Part shown: in pieces, positions 15,055 through 24,328 of the stretch | Position numbering within the stretch: the stretch's first letter is position 1 | Layout of the letters: every line of letters begins with the position of its first letter | NCBI GenBank assembly: GCA_900546265.1 | Contig: URCA01000006.1 | Coordinates: forward strand, 1 to 64,000 | Length of the DNA stretch: 64,000 nt | Direction: 5' to 3' | From: an uncultured Oscillospiraceae bacterium | GTDB taxonomy: Bacteria; Bacillota; Clostridia; Oscillospirales; Acutalibacteraceae | Translations under genes and position numbers: made by a program | The notes under the pieces: generated by a model | Databases searched by the model: none | Seen by the model: the letters and a program-made list of their open reading frames with translations, nothing else | What the model was told of the DNA's origin: nothing

Positions 15055-16221
15055 TTAAATTTCTGGAATGTCAATAATAACCTCGCGACCCGTTGCGCTG
15101 GAACGCATAATTCCGTCGATAATCGCTTGATTATATAGAATTTGACTGGTAGGAACCGGTGCATCTGAACCGGTTTGGACGGCGTCAAGGAAAGAACGAA
15201 TTTTACAATCGAACAGGTTGGCGGAGCCTTCGGGGGAGCGAAGCAGGGGGATGGACAGTTGAACCGGCTCGCCCGCCACATCGCGGTAGATGGTCATAGG
15301 GGAGCAGAAAGTCCCGTTCCAGCATTCTGTCGACGGGATACGCAGCGAGCCTTTCGACCCCATAATAATGGTATCGCCCGACGTGTCGAGGTGCATATAC
15401 CAGGCGATACGGAAATCCAGAACGATATTGCCTTCCAGCCGAATATACGCGGAAGCGAAATCATCCACGCCAAATTTGTTTGCGCATTCAGGCTTTCCTA
15501 TCTGGGCATACGCCTCCGGCGTCTTGCCAAAGAAGCCGGTTGCACACCCCGTCACCGTCAGGGGCTTCGGATATCCGATGGCGTTGAGCACCATGTCCAA
15601 CGAATAACAGCCAATATCGCCGACCGCGCCCAACCCCGCTTTATCCTTCTCTATAAAGGTTTCGGACCAACTGACCGGTATACCATGGCGGCGGCCGCCT
15701 CCTGTTTGAATGTAGTAAATCTGGCCCAGTTCTCCCGACTGGACAATTTTTTTAATCATCTGCATGTTGGCGTCATAACGCGGTTGAAATCCGACGGAAA
15801 CGATTTTACCGCTTTTCTTTTCCGCGCGGCAAATGGCGACGGCTTCGTCCAAAGTCACCGTCATCGGCTTTTCCAACAATACATGCAGCCCGTGTTCCAG
15901 CGCGTAAATCGTGCACTCTGCATGAGAGCAGTTGTATGTGCAGACACTGACCGCATCCATCGGCACGGTGTCGATCATATCTTTATAGCTTTCAAACGAC
16001 CGGGCCTGCACCTCATATTTTTCAAAAAATTTCCTTGCCTTATCCGGGATGATATCGGCCCCCGCAACAATTTCCACATCCGATTGTTTCATATAGCTTT
16101 GCATATGGCTATTGGCTATGCCTCCGGTTCCGATAATGCCAATCCGTAGCTTTCTGCCGCTGCGTATCGATTTATCTTCTGTAAAATCGACAGCAAAATT
16201 GTTCATATCCAGTTGAGCCAT
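15055..16221 (-). CDS. Gfo/Idh/MocA family NAD(P)-dependent sugar oxidoreductase
   Basis: A 388-residue oxidoreductase. The N-terminal Rossmann domain has the dinucleotide motif LRIGIIGTGGIANSHMQSY (about residues 26-44), VEIVAGADIIPDKARKF, AVSVCTYNCSHAECTIYALE and the family motif EKPMTV. The C-terminal alpha/beta domain includes VGFQPRYDANMQMIKKIVQS, GDIGCYSLDMVLNAIG and DDFASAYIRLEGNIVLDFRI. Such enzymes oxidise or reduce sugars or cyclitols, or act as retaining NAD-dependent glycosidases (GH109-like) in the same fold; the GGGRRHG segment between the two parts is of the GH109-like type but not decisive. No signal peptide. It starts at the ATG at 16221 after AGGGGGT and is 11 bases from the isomerase gene, so they are co-transcribed and probably act in succession. 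Confidence 0.9.
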   Translation of the reverse strand: MAQLDMNNFAVDFTEDKSIRSGRKLRIGIIGTGGIANSHMQSYMKQSDVEIVAGADIIPDKARKFFEKYEVQARSFESYKDMIDTVPMDAVSVCTYNCSHAECTIYALEHGLHVLLEKPMTVTLDEAVAICRAEKKSGKIVSVGFQPRYDANMQMIKKIVQSGELGQIYYIQTGGGRRHGIPVSWSETFIEKDKAGLGAVGDIGCYSLDMVLNAIGYPKPLTVTGCATGFFGKTPEAYAQIGKPECANKFGVDDFASAYIRLEGNIVLDFRIAWYMHLDTSGDTIIMGSKGSLRIPSTECWNGTFCSPMTIYRDVAGEPVQLSIPLLRSPEGSANLFDCKIRSFLDAVQTGSDAPVPTSQILYNQAIIDGIMRSSATGREVIIDIPEI

Positions 16222-16358
16222 AGAGTTGTAACCCCCTGCGTTAAATGTATATCTTTGGCCTGTTTCGTCCGAGATAAATGCCTGAACCCATTCTTTTTCT
16301 CATTGCCGATCTCCCCTGTTGCGTGACGCAAACGCCGCCCGCCGCTTATAGGAAAAGG

Positions 16359-18278
16359 CTATTTGCCGAAGAAATGAAGAGCAAATCGAAAACGCGCGTT
16401 TTCATCATACCACATGGGGAAATTTGTCGCCCAGACGTTGTTATACAGATTAAAAAAGACGCCTTCCCCGTCGGTCGGTATATCCTGCCGGAAATTGAGG
16501 AGGGACGGTTGTCCCGGCGATACGAGCGCGGTGTCCAGGGCTTCAATTGCCATCTCATCATACAGGATGCCGTAATCGGTGCCGTGCAAACGTCGATTTC
16601 CTTTTCTGACAACTTGTTTTGGATCGATTTTCCTCCCCAGTTTTTGAATTCGCTTGTTGGCCGCAATAGGATGAAAGCCTATCCAGAAGGCCTCGGTTAC
16701 GCGGTTGGCCGGTTTTCCGAACCACGCGAAATCCAATAACAAGTCGCCGTCTTCGCCCACGGACACCAGCAGATCGCCACGTTCCGGGCATCCGCAATGT
16801 TCCGTTGCCTCGTGCGGAAAGCGATATTGAATGACAATGGCGTCTGAACCGCAGAACGTCACCGCATCCGGGACAAAGCTTTTATACGGTTCGTTCACAC
16901 ATTCCATTCCGATTTTGGTATAATCCTCCCGCGCCCAACGCACATCTAATCGGTTGTACTGCCGGTAAAACCGTTGATATTGTTCGGCGGTGAACTGTTC
17001 ATAGCAGAGATTGCATAAGGTATGTTCCGCGTCGCAAAAAATGTGGTCCTCTTTCTGCAGATGACAGATCGAACCATGCCGGTCGATCTTAAGTGTATAC
17101 TTTCCGAGAGTGAGGAACTTGTTTGCATCGGCTCTTTGCAGATTTTTGGTGGACAGAGGGCTTCTTTCGGACTGCCGGATGATTTCCTCGGCCGCTGTTC
17201 TGTAGGGCGATTTCATGGCGGCCACCGCGTCTGTCAGATAACGGCGCTGCTCGGCCCATGACGTTTCCATACGTCTGAAGTTATCCCTGCACCGTACCGC
17301 TTCAAACTTCTCGCGCGAATAATTGGTATGATCCGCCAGATTTATCTGTCCGTTTAATCCCCATGTATGCTCCGGAATCATAATAAGCGCCTGTTGCAGC
17401 ACCTTTTTGTCCGGAATATCCGGCATTTGTTCAGAAAGGCGCTCCAAACCACGAAAAATAAAAATCTTTTTCGGGTCTGTTCCGATTCCGTGAATCCAGC
17501 TGTCGCCTATTTCGTCGGTTATGACAGGCAGCTCATCTTCCGTTTCCCTGACCGCTAATGCGACGTCGTTCAGGTTGGCCGCGACAATATCGGCCGACGG
17601 AAATTTCTCGCGGAGAGAGGCATACAGCTCTCTCACCTGAGCAGCGGTTTGTCCGCCCTGATTGTCATTTGTGTGAGCAAAATAAATGGCTGTTCCCGTT
17701 TTTCCTATTTCGGAAAAGGTTCCATAATCCGTATGATACATAACGGTAATCTGTTTGCCGCTTTCGGATTTCCAGCGAAAAAGTTCCGGTACATCCGGCA
17801 CGGCGGAGGCCGGGTTGACGCCTATATGCAAAAATTCAATTCCGTTTTCCGCCAAATGTGGAATCATGGCTTTGGTATGTCCCGGCACATCGGTCATTTT
17901 AGCAGCGATTGTCTTTTTACCAAACCGCTTATCCAGTTCCTTTGAAAGCGACAGACCATACCGAAAAAGGGACTCGCTCATCAACTCGGTATGCGTCGTA
18001 AACGGGAGTCCGTGCCAGGTGATATCACCGGCTTCAATGGCCTCGCATAGTCGTTTTGTCTTGTCCGCCGGACGTGTCCGCAGATACTCATGAATCAGCC
18101 AGGAGCCCGTTGTCCATTGAAAGCATTCTTTACCGCCCTCTTTACGAAACGCCGCAGCAACGTCGATCGCTTTTGGAATATAGTCGTCCATATATTTCGT
18201 AATAACATTGGAAGCAAGGTCGGTAAACCCTATGTCTAAATGTGTCTTAAACAGCACCAGCAACTTGTCAATTTTCAT
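16359..18278 (-). CDS. GH38-like glycosidase (DUF5054 type)
   Basis: A 639-residue protein related to the N-terminal barrel of family 38 alpha-mannosidases. The first 20 residues hold the zinc-ligand HxD motif in LLVLFKTHLDIGFTDLA. KMTDVPGHTKAMIPHLAENG contains the Asp that is nucleophile in GH38. HTNDNQGGQTAAQVRELY and EIGDSWIHGIGTDP follow, then a helical region and a beta-sandwich half with LLDFAWFGKPANRVTEAFWI and NVWATNFPMWYDENARFRF at the C-terminus. It has no signal peptide, so it probably acts on imported oligosaccharide in the cytoplasm. It starts at the ATG at 18278 after GGGAGAGAAG. Between this gene and the cupin there are 196 bases with only short broken frames. Exact substrate is unknown; mannoside or related sugar is an inference. 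Confidence 0.82.
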   Translation of the reverse strand: MKIDKLLVLFKTHLDIGFTDLASNVITKYMDDYIPKAIDVAAAFRKEGGKECFQWTTGSWLIHEYLRTRPADKTKRLCEAIEAGDITWHGLPFTTHTELMSESLFRYGLSLSKELDKRFGKKTIAAKMTDVPGHTKAMIPHLAENGIEFLHIGVNPASAVPDVPELFRWKSESGKQITVMYHTDYGTFSEIGKTGTAIYFAHTNDNQGGQTAAQVRELYASLREKFPSADIVAANLNDVALAVRETEDELPVITDEIGDSWIHGIGTDPKKIFIFRGLERLSEQMPDIPDKKVLQQALIMIPEHTWGLNGQINLADHTNYSREKFEAVRCRDNFRRMETSWAEQRRYLTDAVAAMKSPYRTAAEEIIRQSERSPLSTKNLQRADANKFLTLGKYTLKIDRHGSICHLQKEDHIFCDAEHTLCNLCYEQFTAEQYQRFYRQYNRLDVRWAREDYTKIGMECVNEPYKSFVPDAVTFCGSDAIVIQYRFPHEATEHCGCPERGDLLVSVGEDGDLLLDFAWFGKPANRVTEAFWIGFHPIAANKRIQKLGRKIDPKQVVRKGNRRLHGTDYGILYDEMAIEALDTALVSPGQPSLLNFRQDIPTDGEGVFFNLYNNVWATNFPMWYDENARFRFALHFFGK

Positions 18279-18474
18279 GTCTTCTCTCCCAACGTGTCAA
18301 TCATCCATATTCCGGCAGCAGCGTCGTGCCTGCTCGCCGCACCGCCAGATAGTCGGAAGGCAGGTTGAATACAGTCTTCAGCGGATAAGCGATCCCGGAT
18401 CCGTTCTTTCAGAATCCGCCATGCGTTTTTCCGGAACCGGTATCATCCTGCATACTCCTTTTTTGTTAAATAGC

Positions 18475-18876
18475 CTAACACGAGTTTTCTTTTATCCACC
18501 GCCACTGTTCTTCATCAAGGAACTCTATAGGCGAATTGGATCTATCGGTATCGCTGTTTTCGACAACCAACACCTTTGTCCCTTTACATAAACTATGCGT
18601 GTGCCAGACATTTTTCAAAACTGTATAAGTAATTCCCGGCTTCATCGTCACCGCTCGAATGGCCTCCGGCTTGTCTCCTCCCTCCGCCACAAACAGCGTG
18701 CATTGGCCGCTCAACAAAACAAACACCTCATCTGTAAGCGTATGCTTCTGCATGGTCCTGATTTCGCCGGCGGCGTATTGGGGAGAATCGTTCATCAACG
18801 CCACAAGCCACTCCCCGCATGTGGCTACGGGCTCATATCCGGGCAGATTGTGTTCTGCCGTTTTCAGTAAAACCAT
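18475..18876 (-). CDS. Cupin-fold small protein
   Basis: A 133-residue protein with a single cupin barrel: AALMNDSPQYAAGE-type entry followed by RTMQKHTLTDEVFVLLSGQC, TLFVAEGG, TMKPGITYTVLKNVWHTHSL and KVLVVENSDTD. His residues in HTLTDE and WHTHSL are in the usual metal-ligand positions. Cupins of this size in sugar operons act as sugar isomerases or epimerases, or as binding proteins; the specific reaction is not visible. It starts at the ATG at 18876 after GAGGAG and lies 9 bases behind the DUF4091 gene, so both are on one transcript. Cytoplasmic, with no signal peptide. The exact first motif residues are approximate. Confidence 0.8.
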   Translation of the reverse strand: MVLLKTAEHNLPGYEPVATCGEWLVALMNDSPQYAAGEIRTMQKHTLTDEVFVLLSGQCTLFVAEGGDKPEAIRAVTMKPGITYTVLKNVWHTHSLCKGTKVLVVENSDTDRSNSPIEFLDEEQWRWIKENSC

Positions 18877-18885
18877 TCCGTCTCC

Positions 18886-20712
18886 TCATTCTTCCGTCAA
18901 GGCCTCGATAATGGCTTTCCTGGCAGCCTCATATACGCTATACTCCATGCAATACACGGATTCCACCGAATCCATCGCCGCTGGACACAGCAATTCCCGC
19001 AGAGTTTTATTATGAAACATCGCCGCGTATATGTTTTTCAGCAGGTTATCCGCTTTTTGAGGAAAGCGCAGGCGCAGTTGCTCAAGCAGCCTATAGTCTT
19101 CTGTTCCACGCATCAGTTGTATATAGCGAAGCGATAAAAGAGGGACGCCGTTTGGACCCGGATAGACGAAATTCGTATCCCCGGCATTGTATGTATGCCA
19201 CCGTCCATCCGTCAGCGGAGTACGATTGTATAAAAAATAATTCCACCGCAAAAAGCCATCCAGATGTAGATAGTCAGTCAAGAAGCCTATCAGTCGGCTT
19301 TCTAGCAAACGGGACGAAAGAAACATATTGGGGAACGGCGGCTTACAGCAGACGTACCAGGTATACGCCGGCCTCTGCCCCGGCTTCTGTTCGAGAACAA
19401 GCGCCTGCAGCTTTTCCCATTCCTCTCCCACAGAAGCAAGGGCAACCGAAAAATAATCCGCCATATTTTTCATTTTTATGATATGCTCCGTATGGCTGAT
19501 AGCCGCGCTGAACCGAAAAGCAGGGGCTACCCGGTGGATACGTTCCAAAATACGCTCAAACAAAGCGAAATCCATGGGTTCATCTGTAAAAATCGTCACC
19601 CTATCGATCAATCCGCTCTGAATAAAATAGTCTTGAAGCGCCGCTATATACATATCGATATGCGCCCCGCTTCTCATCCATTTGCAGCACCCGTCGATTT
19701 CGTCGTAATATCGCAGCCGTACCGCATCCGGATGATCGTCGGCCATCTTTCCAAAGCCGTATTCCTCATCCTGCCAAACTCCCGACAGGCCAAAGATTTC
19801 AATTCGACGGTCAATACCGTGAGCCATGCAAAGCTCGATATACCGCTGCATAGCCGAAAAGTCATAGTGAAATACGCCCGCCTGGTCGCGCCGGATTCTC
19901 ACCATATTATATTCGTACATATCCGCGCCGTCTTCCGGACAGCGGTGGCACATTTGTCCCGCCCACGGGGCATCGCTGGCTATAATGCTGATGCTACGCT
20001 GCCCAAGCCGGGCCAGAGAAACAATAAATCGTTCAAGGATCGCAAAATGAGCGTCGCTGAATCGTTCCACCGCATACTGCCTCGCCAAACTGGTGACATG
20101 CTGCCATAAATCCAGTTCAAACCGACTCTCAGCCATCGGCGGCAGGATATAGTCCAGTACCTCCAGCTCGTAGTTAAGCTGCCCGCACAACCGCTCGTCG
20201 CCAAACAGATCGCTTTCATACGCCCGGATGCCTCCCCGGTACAGTCCCGGGCGCGTTGATTCGGGAGTCTCCAACTGCACCCAAACCATAGAGGTTTCAT
20301 GCCGCGCATACGCTGCGCTGTCCCGGTCGGATAGTATATCGCCGATCAGACTCCTATCGTCGCCTTTTATATATTGGATTATCTGCATGGTTGCTGCCGG
20401 TCCGTCGCCAAACCATTCCAGCCGTATACGCGTACTGTCCCGCTCCATGGAAAAGCAGGCGCGTTCAGACAACGTCAAGATAAAGGCGTTGTCACAGGTC
20501 ACCGCCGCTTGGAATGCGGCGAAGCTCCCCCGCAAGGCCTGCAGCTTCAAGTCGCGGCACGCGAAAACATCCCGGCCGCCGGGCACGGCAAACGCCTGTG
20601 GGTATGTGTCCCATATTTCTTTTGGATACCGACGGACACGCGTCTGCGTGCTGTCATTAAAGACCCCATGATAATGTTTAAACGTTTCATCGGCCATACC
20701 AAGCTTTATCAT
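18886..20712 (-). CDS. DUF4091 (GH123-like) glycoside hydrolase-type protein
   Basis: A protein of about 608 residues. The N-terminal part is beta-rich, the middle is a TIM barrel (RSISIIASDAPWAGQMC, GIDRRIEIFGLSGVWQDEEY, DRVTIFTDEPMDFALFERIL with an acidic pair) and the C-terminal region is the DUF4091 domain: YTWYVCCKPPFPNMFLSS, GFLRWNYFLYNRTPLTDGRW, AGDTNFVYPG and LRYIQLMRGTEDYRLLEQLR. DUF4091 proteins relate to family 123 N-acetylgalactosaminidases, but activity on other glycans is likely. No signal peptide, so cytoplasmic. Start codons at 20724, 20712 and 20697 are possible; 20712 was chosen because GGAAAGGA precedes it, though at a long spacing. The first of the downstream catabolic genes after a terminator, so a promoter probably lies in 20713-20775. 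Confidence 0.82.
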   Translation of the reverse strand: MIKLGMADETFKHYHGVFNDSTQTRVRRYPKEIWDTYPQAFAVPGGRDVFACRDLKLQALRGSFAAFQAAVTCDNAFILTLSERACFSMERDSTRIRLEWFGDGPAATMQIIQYIKGDDRSLIGDILSDRDSAAYARHETSMVWVQLETPESTRPGLYRGGIRAYESDLFGDERLCGQLNYELEVLDYILPPMAESRFELDLWQHVTSLARQYAVERFSDAHFAILERFIVSLARLGQRSISIIASDAPWAGQMCHRCPEDGADMYEYNMVRIRRDQAGVFHYDFSAMQRYIELCMAHGIDRRIEIFGLSGVWQDEEYGFGKMADDHPDAVRLRYYDEIDGCCKWMRSGAHIDMYIAALQDYFIQSGLIDRVTIFTDEPMDFALFERILERIHRVAPAFRFSAAISHTEHIIKMKNMADYFSVALASVGEEWEKLQALVLEQKPGQRPAYTWYVCCKPPFPNMFLSSRLLESRLIGFLTDYLHLDGFLRWNYFLYNRTPLTDGRWHTYNAGDTNFVYPGPNGVPLLSLRYIQLMRGTEDYRLLEQLRLRFPQKADNLLKNIYAAMFHNKTLRELLCPAAMDSVESVYCMEYSVYEAARKAIIEALTEE

Positions 20713-20775
20713 ATATATGACCATTCCTTTCCGCTGCGCTTCAAGACATCAAATGAGTAAAATCGTTCGCAAACA

Positions 20776-20822
20776 GTAACCCACAGAATGTTCATCACGC
20801 ACAATGAACACCCGTGGGTTAC
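20776..20822 (-). terminator. Hairpin after the surface-protein operon
   Basis: GTAACCCAC (20776-20784) and GTGGGTTAC (20814-20822), with an inner TGTTCAT/ATGAACA pair, make a long interrupted stem. On the - strand it follows the stop of the 915-residue GLUG protein by about 34 bases and is followed by TGTTTGCG. A weak T tract means it could also be a processing or operator site. Confidence 0.55.
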
Positions 20823-20855
20823 CGAGCATATTATGAGAATTCACCCAATCAACCC

Positions 20856-23603
20856 TTAACGGGAGGCATGCGTTCTCCTCCTGCGCAAAGCATACGCGGC
20901 GGTTCCTGCCGCCACCGCGGTAACGAGAGCGCCCGTACACATAGCGACGCCGGTATCGGCGCTGCCGGACTCGTTCCCGCTTTCGCTGTCGGTAATCCCG
21001 CCGGTTCTGCCTGTCGGGGCGATGACGACATCATCAAAATACAGGCTGGACAGACCGGGAGTACGAAAGGACAGGTATTTCGTCTGGGCAACAAAAGTTA
21101 TAGTGACCTCCTGCCACTCGCCTTGCTTCAACTGGTCGAGTTTGCAGATAGTCTGATTGCCGTGCGACGGACGAGACACATCCAAATAATCTGTTTGAAC
21201 AAGCTGGATACTATCCGATCCATTATGCACGGAATCCCTGTAGACCCAGAATGACAACCTGTATTCATTCCCGATCGTCAGACCTCCCATTTCCTCATCA
21301 AATAAGGTGAAATCCTGTGTGCCTGCCTCTTTCCCGATTCGGTGAATGGATTTGTTTCCATCATGCACATAAGTGCCGTCGTACCCTATGGTACCGGGAC
21401 GATACACCTCGTAATCCTGCCCAAGGCCCTCCTCATCGGGAGTCAAAAAAGGATACGACTCGAAGCCCTGGCGAATGGATACGTCCGTCCACTTGGCATA
21501 TAAGGTAATATCATATTCAGGAAAAACATCCAGTGGATATTTTACATCCAATGTCCTGTAAACATGCCATTCATCAAACACATAGCCGACACGCTTCATC
21601 TCCGGCCACGAAATCGGCTCTTCCGGATAACCGGATATCGGTGCCACTTCCGGCCCACCGTTCGTATAGAACGTGATCGTTACCTTTTGGAGAGGCATGG
21701 AATAGGCATCCGAGCCAAACGAACGAAGAACCGGTGAGCGTTTATCCACCGTCTTCCAAACGCCGTCAAAATCAAGTCCTTTCATGCTCGTCTTGGCCTT
21801 TTCTCCAATCATGTTTCCACGATTGACCTGTGTAACGCCGTCCTGCGGGAGGTTTCCGTAAACGTCGCTGTACTTCATGACATCATTACTATCCTTGCCA
21901 AGTGTCCTGACGGTTCCCAGGCCCGTCGAATAGCTCCGCCGGATCTCTCCACCTTCTTCAGTCGCCCAATAGCTGCCGATGATGCTGCCTTTGAGCGAGC
22001 TGCCTTCGGAGTTGGCGAGACTATAACAATCCTCGATGGTTACAGGCCGCGGAGAGCCTGCTATAATGCCTCCGGTGAAGCTGCCCTGCAGCGTTACATC
22101 GTGATTAACGAAGCAGCCGCGAACGAGAGGCGGCGATCCCTCAGCATTGTTTTCCACATATCCTGCTATGCCGCCTGCGTAGTTTGCCGAAATGAACGAT
22201 TTCACAACGCCGACATTTTCCACTACTGCCCCCTGACGCAAAACTGCGAACAACCCGGCTTTCGGGGCATTGGTTTCGGCAACAGTAGCAGCATCGACAT
22301 AGATGCCTTCCACAACATGTCCTTGACCGTTAAAATAGCCTCGGAAGCTCTCCGCACCCGTGGTATGGAACCACGGATTCACGGATTCTGAGGAATACCA
22401 GTTGTCGTCTGCTGTGTTGTTAAGATGGATATCCTCCGTCAGCACATAATACACACGTGTTGTTTGGGCTGAATTTGTCAGGCAGGTGTTGGCCAACAGC
22501 GCCAATTGTTCCCCTGTGGCAATCTGGTATGGATCCGCCTGTGTTCCTGTACCCCCGGCAAACTTGCTGGCAATCTCTCCCGTCCACACCGTGCCGGGCG
22601 TACCCATATTTTCTCCGGGCGTACTCTCGCGAGTATCGTCGAAGAGCGGAAACGCCAACAGCTGCGGCGTACCGCCTTCCACCGTCCGCCATACCGTGTC
22701 GAAGTCGAATCCCGTCATGCTGGTCTTCGCCGCGTCGCCTATCATACTTCCCGGTTCCAGCTCGGTCACACTGTGTTGCCCAAGCGTTGCATACACATTC
22801 TCCAGTACCATCTTTGCGCTGACGTTTCCCAAAGCTGAATCGCGGTTTTCACCGTATACATAGCATCGACGAATAACGGTGTCATTCGTATCCGCCAACC
22901 CCCACAGTGAACCGACCAGGCCGCCTTTCTTCCCTGTCGCTGTCAGCGAACCGGTAAAGAAGCTGTCTTCCATACACACCGGCCGCGGCGTAGCTCCCAC
23001 GAGCCCGCCGACGTCTGCTCCCTGTATCTTTACACTGGAAGCAGCAAAACAGTTGCTGATTCGAGGAGGCGTCCCGTCCATATGCTCTATATAAGCCGCG
23101 ATACTACCAACAAACTTTGCTTTCAGATCAGCCTTTACAATTCCGACGTTTTTCACGACGGCGCCCGGCCCAATGAAGCAGAACAATCCCGCGCGGGTCG
23201 TGGTCGTGACGTCCGCGTCGATAAACAGTCCCTCTACCACATGCCCCTGCCCGTCCAATTGGCCACGAAAACTCACGTCGGACTGGACCCAGGGGGTCGC
23301 CGACTGTTTCCAATCCTCGGCAGAGGTATCATTGAGACGGATATCCTCCGTCAGGACGTAATACTTCCCAGCCGTTGCCGTGGCGTCCGTCTGTACCAGC
23401 AGGGCCAATTGTTCCCCTGTGGCGATTTGATACGGATCCTCTTGGGTTCCCTGGCCCCCGGCATATTCGGCGGCTGCCCCGCCCGACCACACAGTGCTCG
23501 CGGCGGCAACGAGTCGTCCCCGATGCCCCGCTGTAAACGGCAGGCACATGGCGACGACCAGCGTCAGGGACAGAACAGCTTTCCCGATGCGCTTTCTTTT
23601 CAT
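20856..23603 (-). CDS. Large secreted GLUG-repeat surface protein with InlB-type repeat and membrane anchor
   Basis: A 915-residue protein from the ATG at 23603 (AAAGGAGGG ahead). A signal peptide (KAVLSLTLVVAMCLPFTAG) is followed by two homologous halves of about 290 residues. Each starts TVWSGG or TVWTGE with DPYQIATGEQLALL, and holds GLUG-like turns (GHVVEGLFIDADV, GGLVGATPRP, GGLVGSLWG) and ends GFDFDTVWRTVEGGTPQL or similar. Then comes an InlB/flagellin-type repeat (TFYTNGGPEVAP, GYVFDEWHV, LYAKWTD), a jelly-roll carbohydrate-binding-like domain (LTIGNEYRLSFWVYRD, SLYFDDVVIAPTG), a polar linker, and a C-terminal membrane helix followed by RRRR. No LPXTG was seen, so it is probably anchored by the helix alone. 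Likely binds glycan or neighbouring surfaces. Its first third is almost identical to the gene at 25648. Confidence 0.82.
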   Translation of the reverse strand: MKRKRIGKAVLSLTLVVAMCLPFTAGHRGRLVAAASTVWSGGAAAEYAGGQGTQEDPYQIATGEQLALLVQTDATATAGKYYVLTEDIRLNDTSAEDWKQSATPWVQSDVSFRGQLDGQGHVVEGLFIDADVTTTTRAGLFCFIGPGAVVKNVGIVKADLKAKFVGSIAAYIEHMDGTPPRISNCFAASSVKIQGADVGGLVGATPRPVCMEDSFFTGSLTATGKKGGLVGSLWGLADTNDTVIRRCYVYGENRDSALGNVSAKMVLENVYATLGQHSVTELEPGSMIGDAAKTSMTGFDFDTVWRTVEGGTPQLLAFPLFDDTRESTPGENMGTPGTVWTGEIASKFAGGTGTQADPYQIATGEQLALLANTCLTNSAQTTRVYYVLTEDIHLNNTADDNWYSSESVNPWFHTTGAESFRGYFNGQGHVVEGIYVDAATVAETNAPKAGLFAVLRQGAVVENVGVVKSFISANYAGGIAGYVENNAEGSPPLVRGCFVNHDVTLQGSFTGGIIAGSPRPVTIEDCYSLANSEGSSLKGSIIGSYWATEEGGEIRRSYSTGLGTVRTLGKDSNDVMKYSDVYGNLPQDGVTQVNRGNMIGEKAKTSMKGLDFDGVWKTVDKRSPVLRSFGSDAYSMPLQKVTITFYTNGGPEVAPISGYPEEPISWPEMKRVGYVFDEWHVYRTLDVKYPLDVFPEYDITLYAKWTDVSIRQGFESYPFLTPDEEGLGQDYEVYRPGTIGYDGTYVHDGNKSIHRIGKEAGTQDFTLFDEEMGGLTIGNEYRLSFWVYRDSVHNGSDSIQLVQTDYLDVSRPSHGNQTICKLDQLKQGEWQEVTITFVAQTKYLSFRTPGLSSLYFDDVVIAPTGRTGGITDSESGNESGSADTGVAMCTGALVTAVAAGTAAYALRRRRTHASR

Positions 23604-23620
23604 AGAGAGCCCTCCTTTTT
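22636..23620. repeat. Near-identical duplication, copy 1
   Basis: About 985 bases from the ribosome site of the large GLUG gene inward match 26021-27005 at a constant offset of 3385 bases. The part nearest the start codon looks identical; scattered changes and then divergence occur toward 22640. Only one residue (Asp or Asn) differs in roughly the first 265. Confidence 0.9.
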
Positions 23621-23666
23621 GCAAAAATTATGTATATGTATTTGAATTATGACCGGAGAATTCCGG

Positions 23667-24158
23667 TCAACTACATTGTTTTCTATATTTCATGCCTGCA
23701 GCGACAGCGAGGGCACCGCTGCCCGCCAAAAGTAAAAACGCCGCTGCTACCGGCAGCCGGCCTCCTGTCGGTACATTGGGTTCCGGCTCCTGGCGGATGA
23801 ATCGGAAAGTGGCTCTTAGATTTCCGGATTTATAGACATGGGATAAGAGCAGACAACCATTTTTATCCACCAAATTGGTCACATCCTGCTCGTCTATGAA
23901 TACGCTTTCGATTTCATAGCCCTTGTCCGGCACAATCCGAACGGTTATATCACGCATGTGTGCGACGCTGAACTGATTGTCGATTTTAGTGCCATCAGAC
24001 AAATAGAAAGAACCGCCGGTATGATAGGCCACGGATACCGTATGCGTTTGCGGTACGACAGCTTTCAGAATAACCTGCCCCTCCTCGGCGGAAGCCGCCA
24101 GACAGGAGCCTCCCAGTAAAACAAGCAAACAGATGCAGGCTTTAATAAAACTTTTCAT
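23667..24158 (-). CDS. Secreted membrane-anchored protein of the GLUG operon
   Basis: A 163-residue protein from the ATG at 24158, after GGAGAGG. A signal peptide (KSFIKACICLLVLLGGSCLA) is followed by a small beta domain with SVAYHTGGSFYLSDGTKID, SVAHMRDITVRIVPDKGYEI and ESVFIDEQDV, similar to the repeat-like domains found in clostridial cell-surface proteins. A proline linker (EPEPNVPTGGRLP) precedes a C-terminal transmembrane helix and KYRKQCS. It is therefore exported and held in the membrane by its tail. It lies between two operon genes of the same surface system. The function is not recognised. The longer open frame upstream to 24320 has no ribosome site and no signal sequence at its start. 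Confidence 0.7.
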   Translation of the reverse strand: MKSFIKACICLLVLLGGSCLAASAEEGQVILKAVVPQTHTVSVAYHTGGSFYLSDGTKIDNQFSVAHMRDITVRIVPDKGYEIESVFIDEQDVTNLVDKNGCLLLSHVYKSGNLRATFRFIRQEPEPNVPTGGRLPVAAAFLLLAGSGALAVAAGMKYRKQCS

Positions 24159-24328
24159 GCCTCTCCGTCCTTTCCAAGCGATATATCCAGCAGCTTCCAC
24201 CTGGAGGGGGATGAGCCCGCTGACACGACTGCTGCGCCATGTCAGCGGACTCTCCCTATTTTCCGACAAACAGCCGTCTGTTCTCAAATGCGACCTTCGC
24301 TGAGTCTGCGAGCTTCTCAAGACACCAT

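Noticed and set aside
15175..16149. A long + strand open frame opposite the Gfo/Idh gene.
   Set aside because: It is the antisense shadow of a well-conserved gene, as are the long + strand frames opposite the binding protein and GLUG genes.
18279..18474. A possible small gene between the GH38-like and cupin genes.
   Set aside because: Several frames look partly protein-like but each is cut by stops within 20-35 codons and no start with a ribosome site fits; it may be a decayed fragment.
20856..20990. A sortase signal at the C-terminus of the large GLUG protein.
   Set aside because: The tail has a membrane helix and RRRR like a sortase substrate, but no LPXTG-type motif; only SADTG is present.
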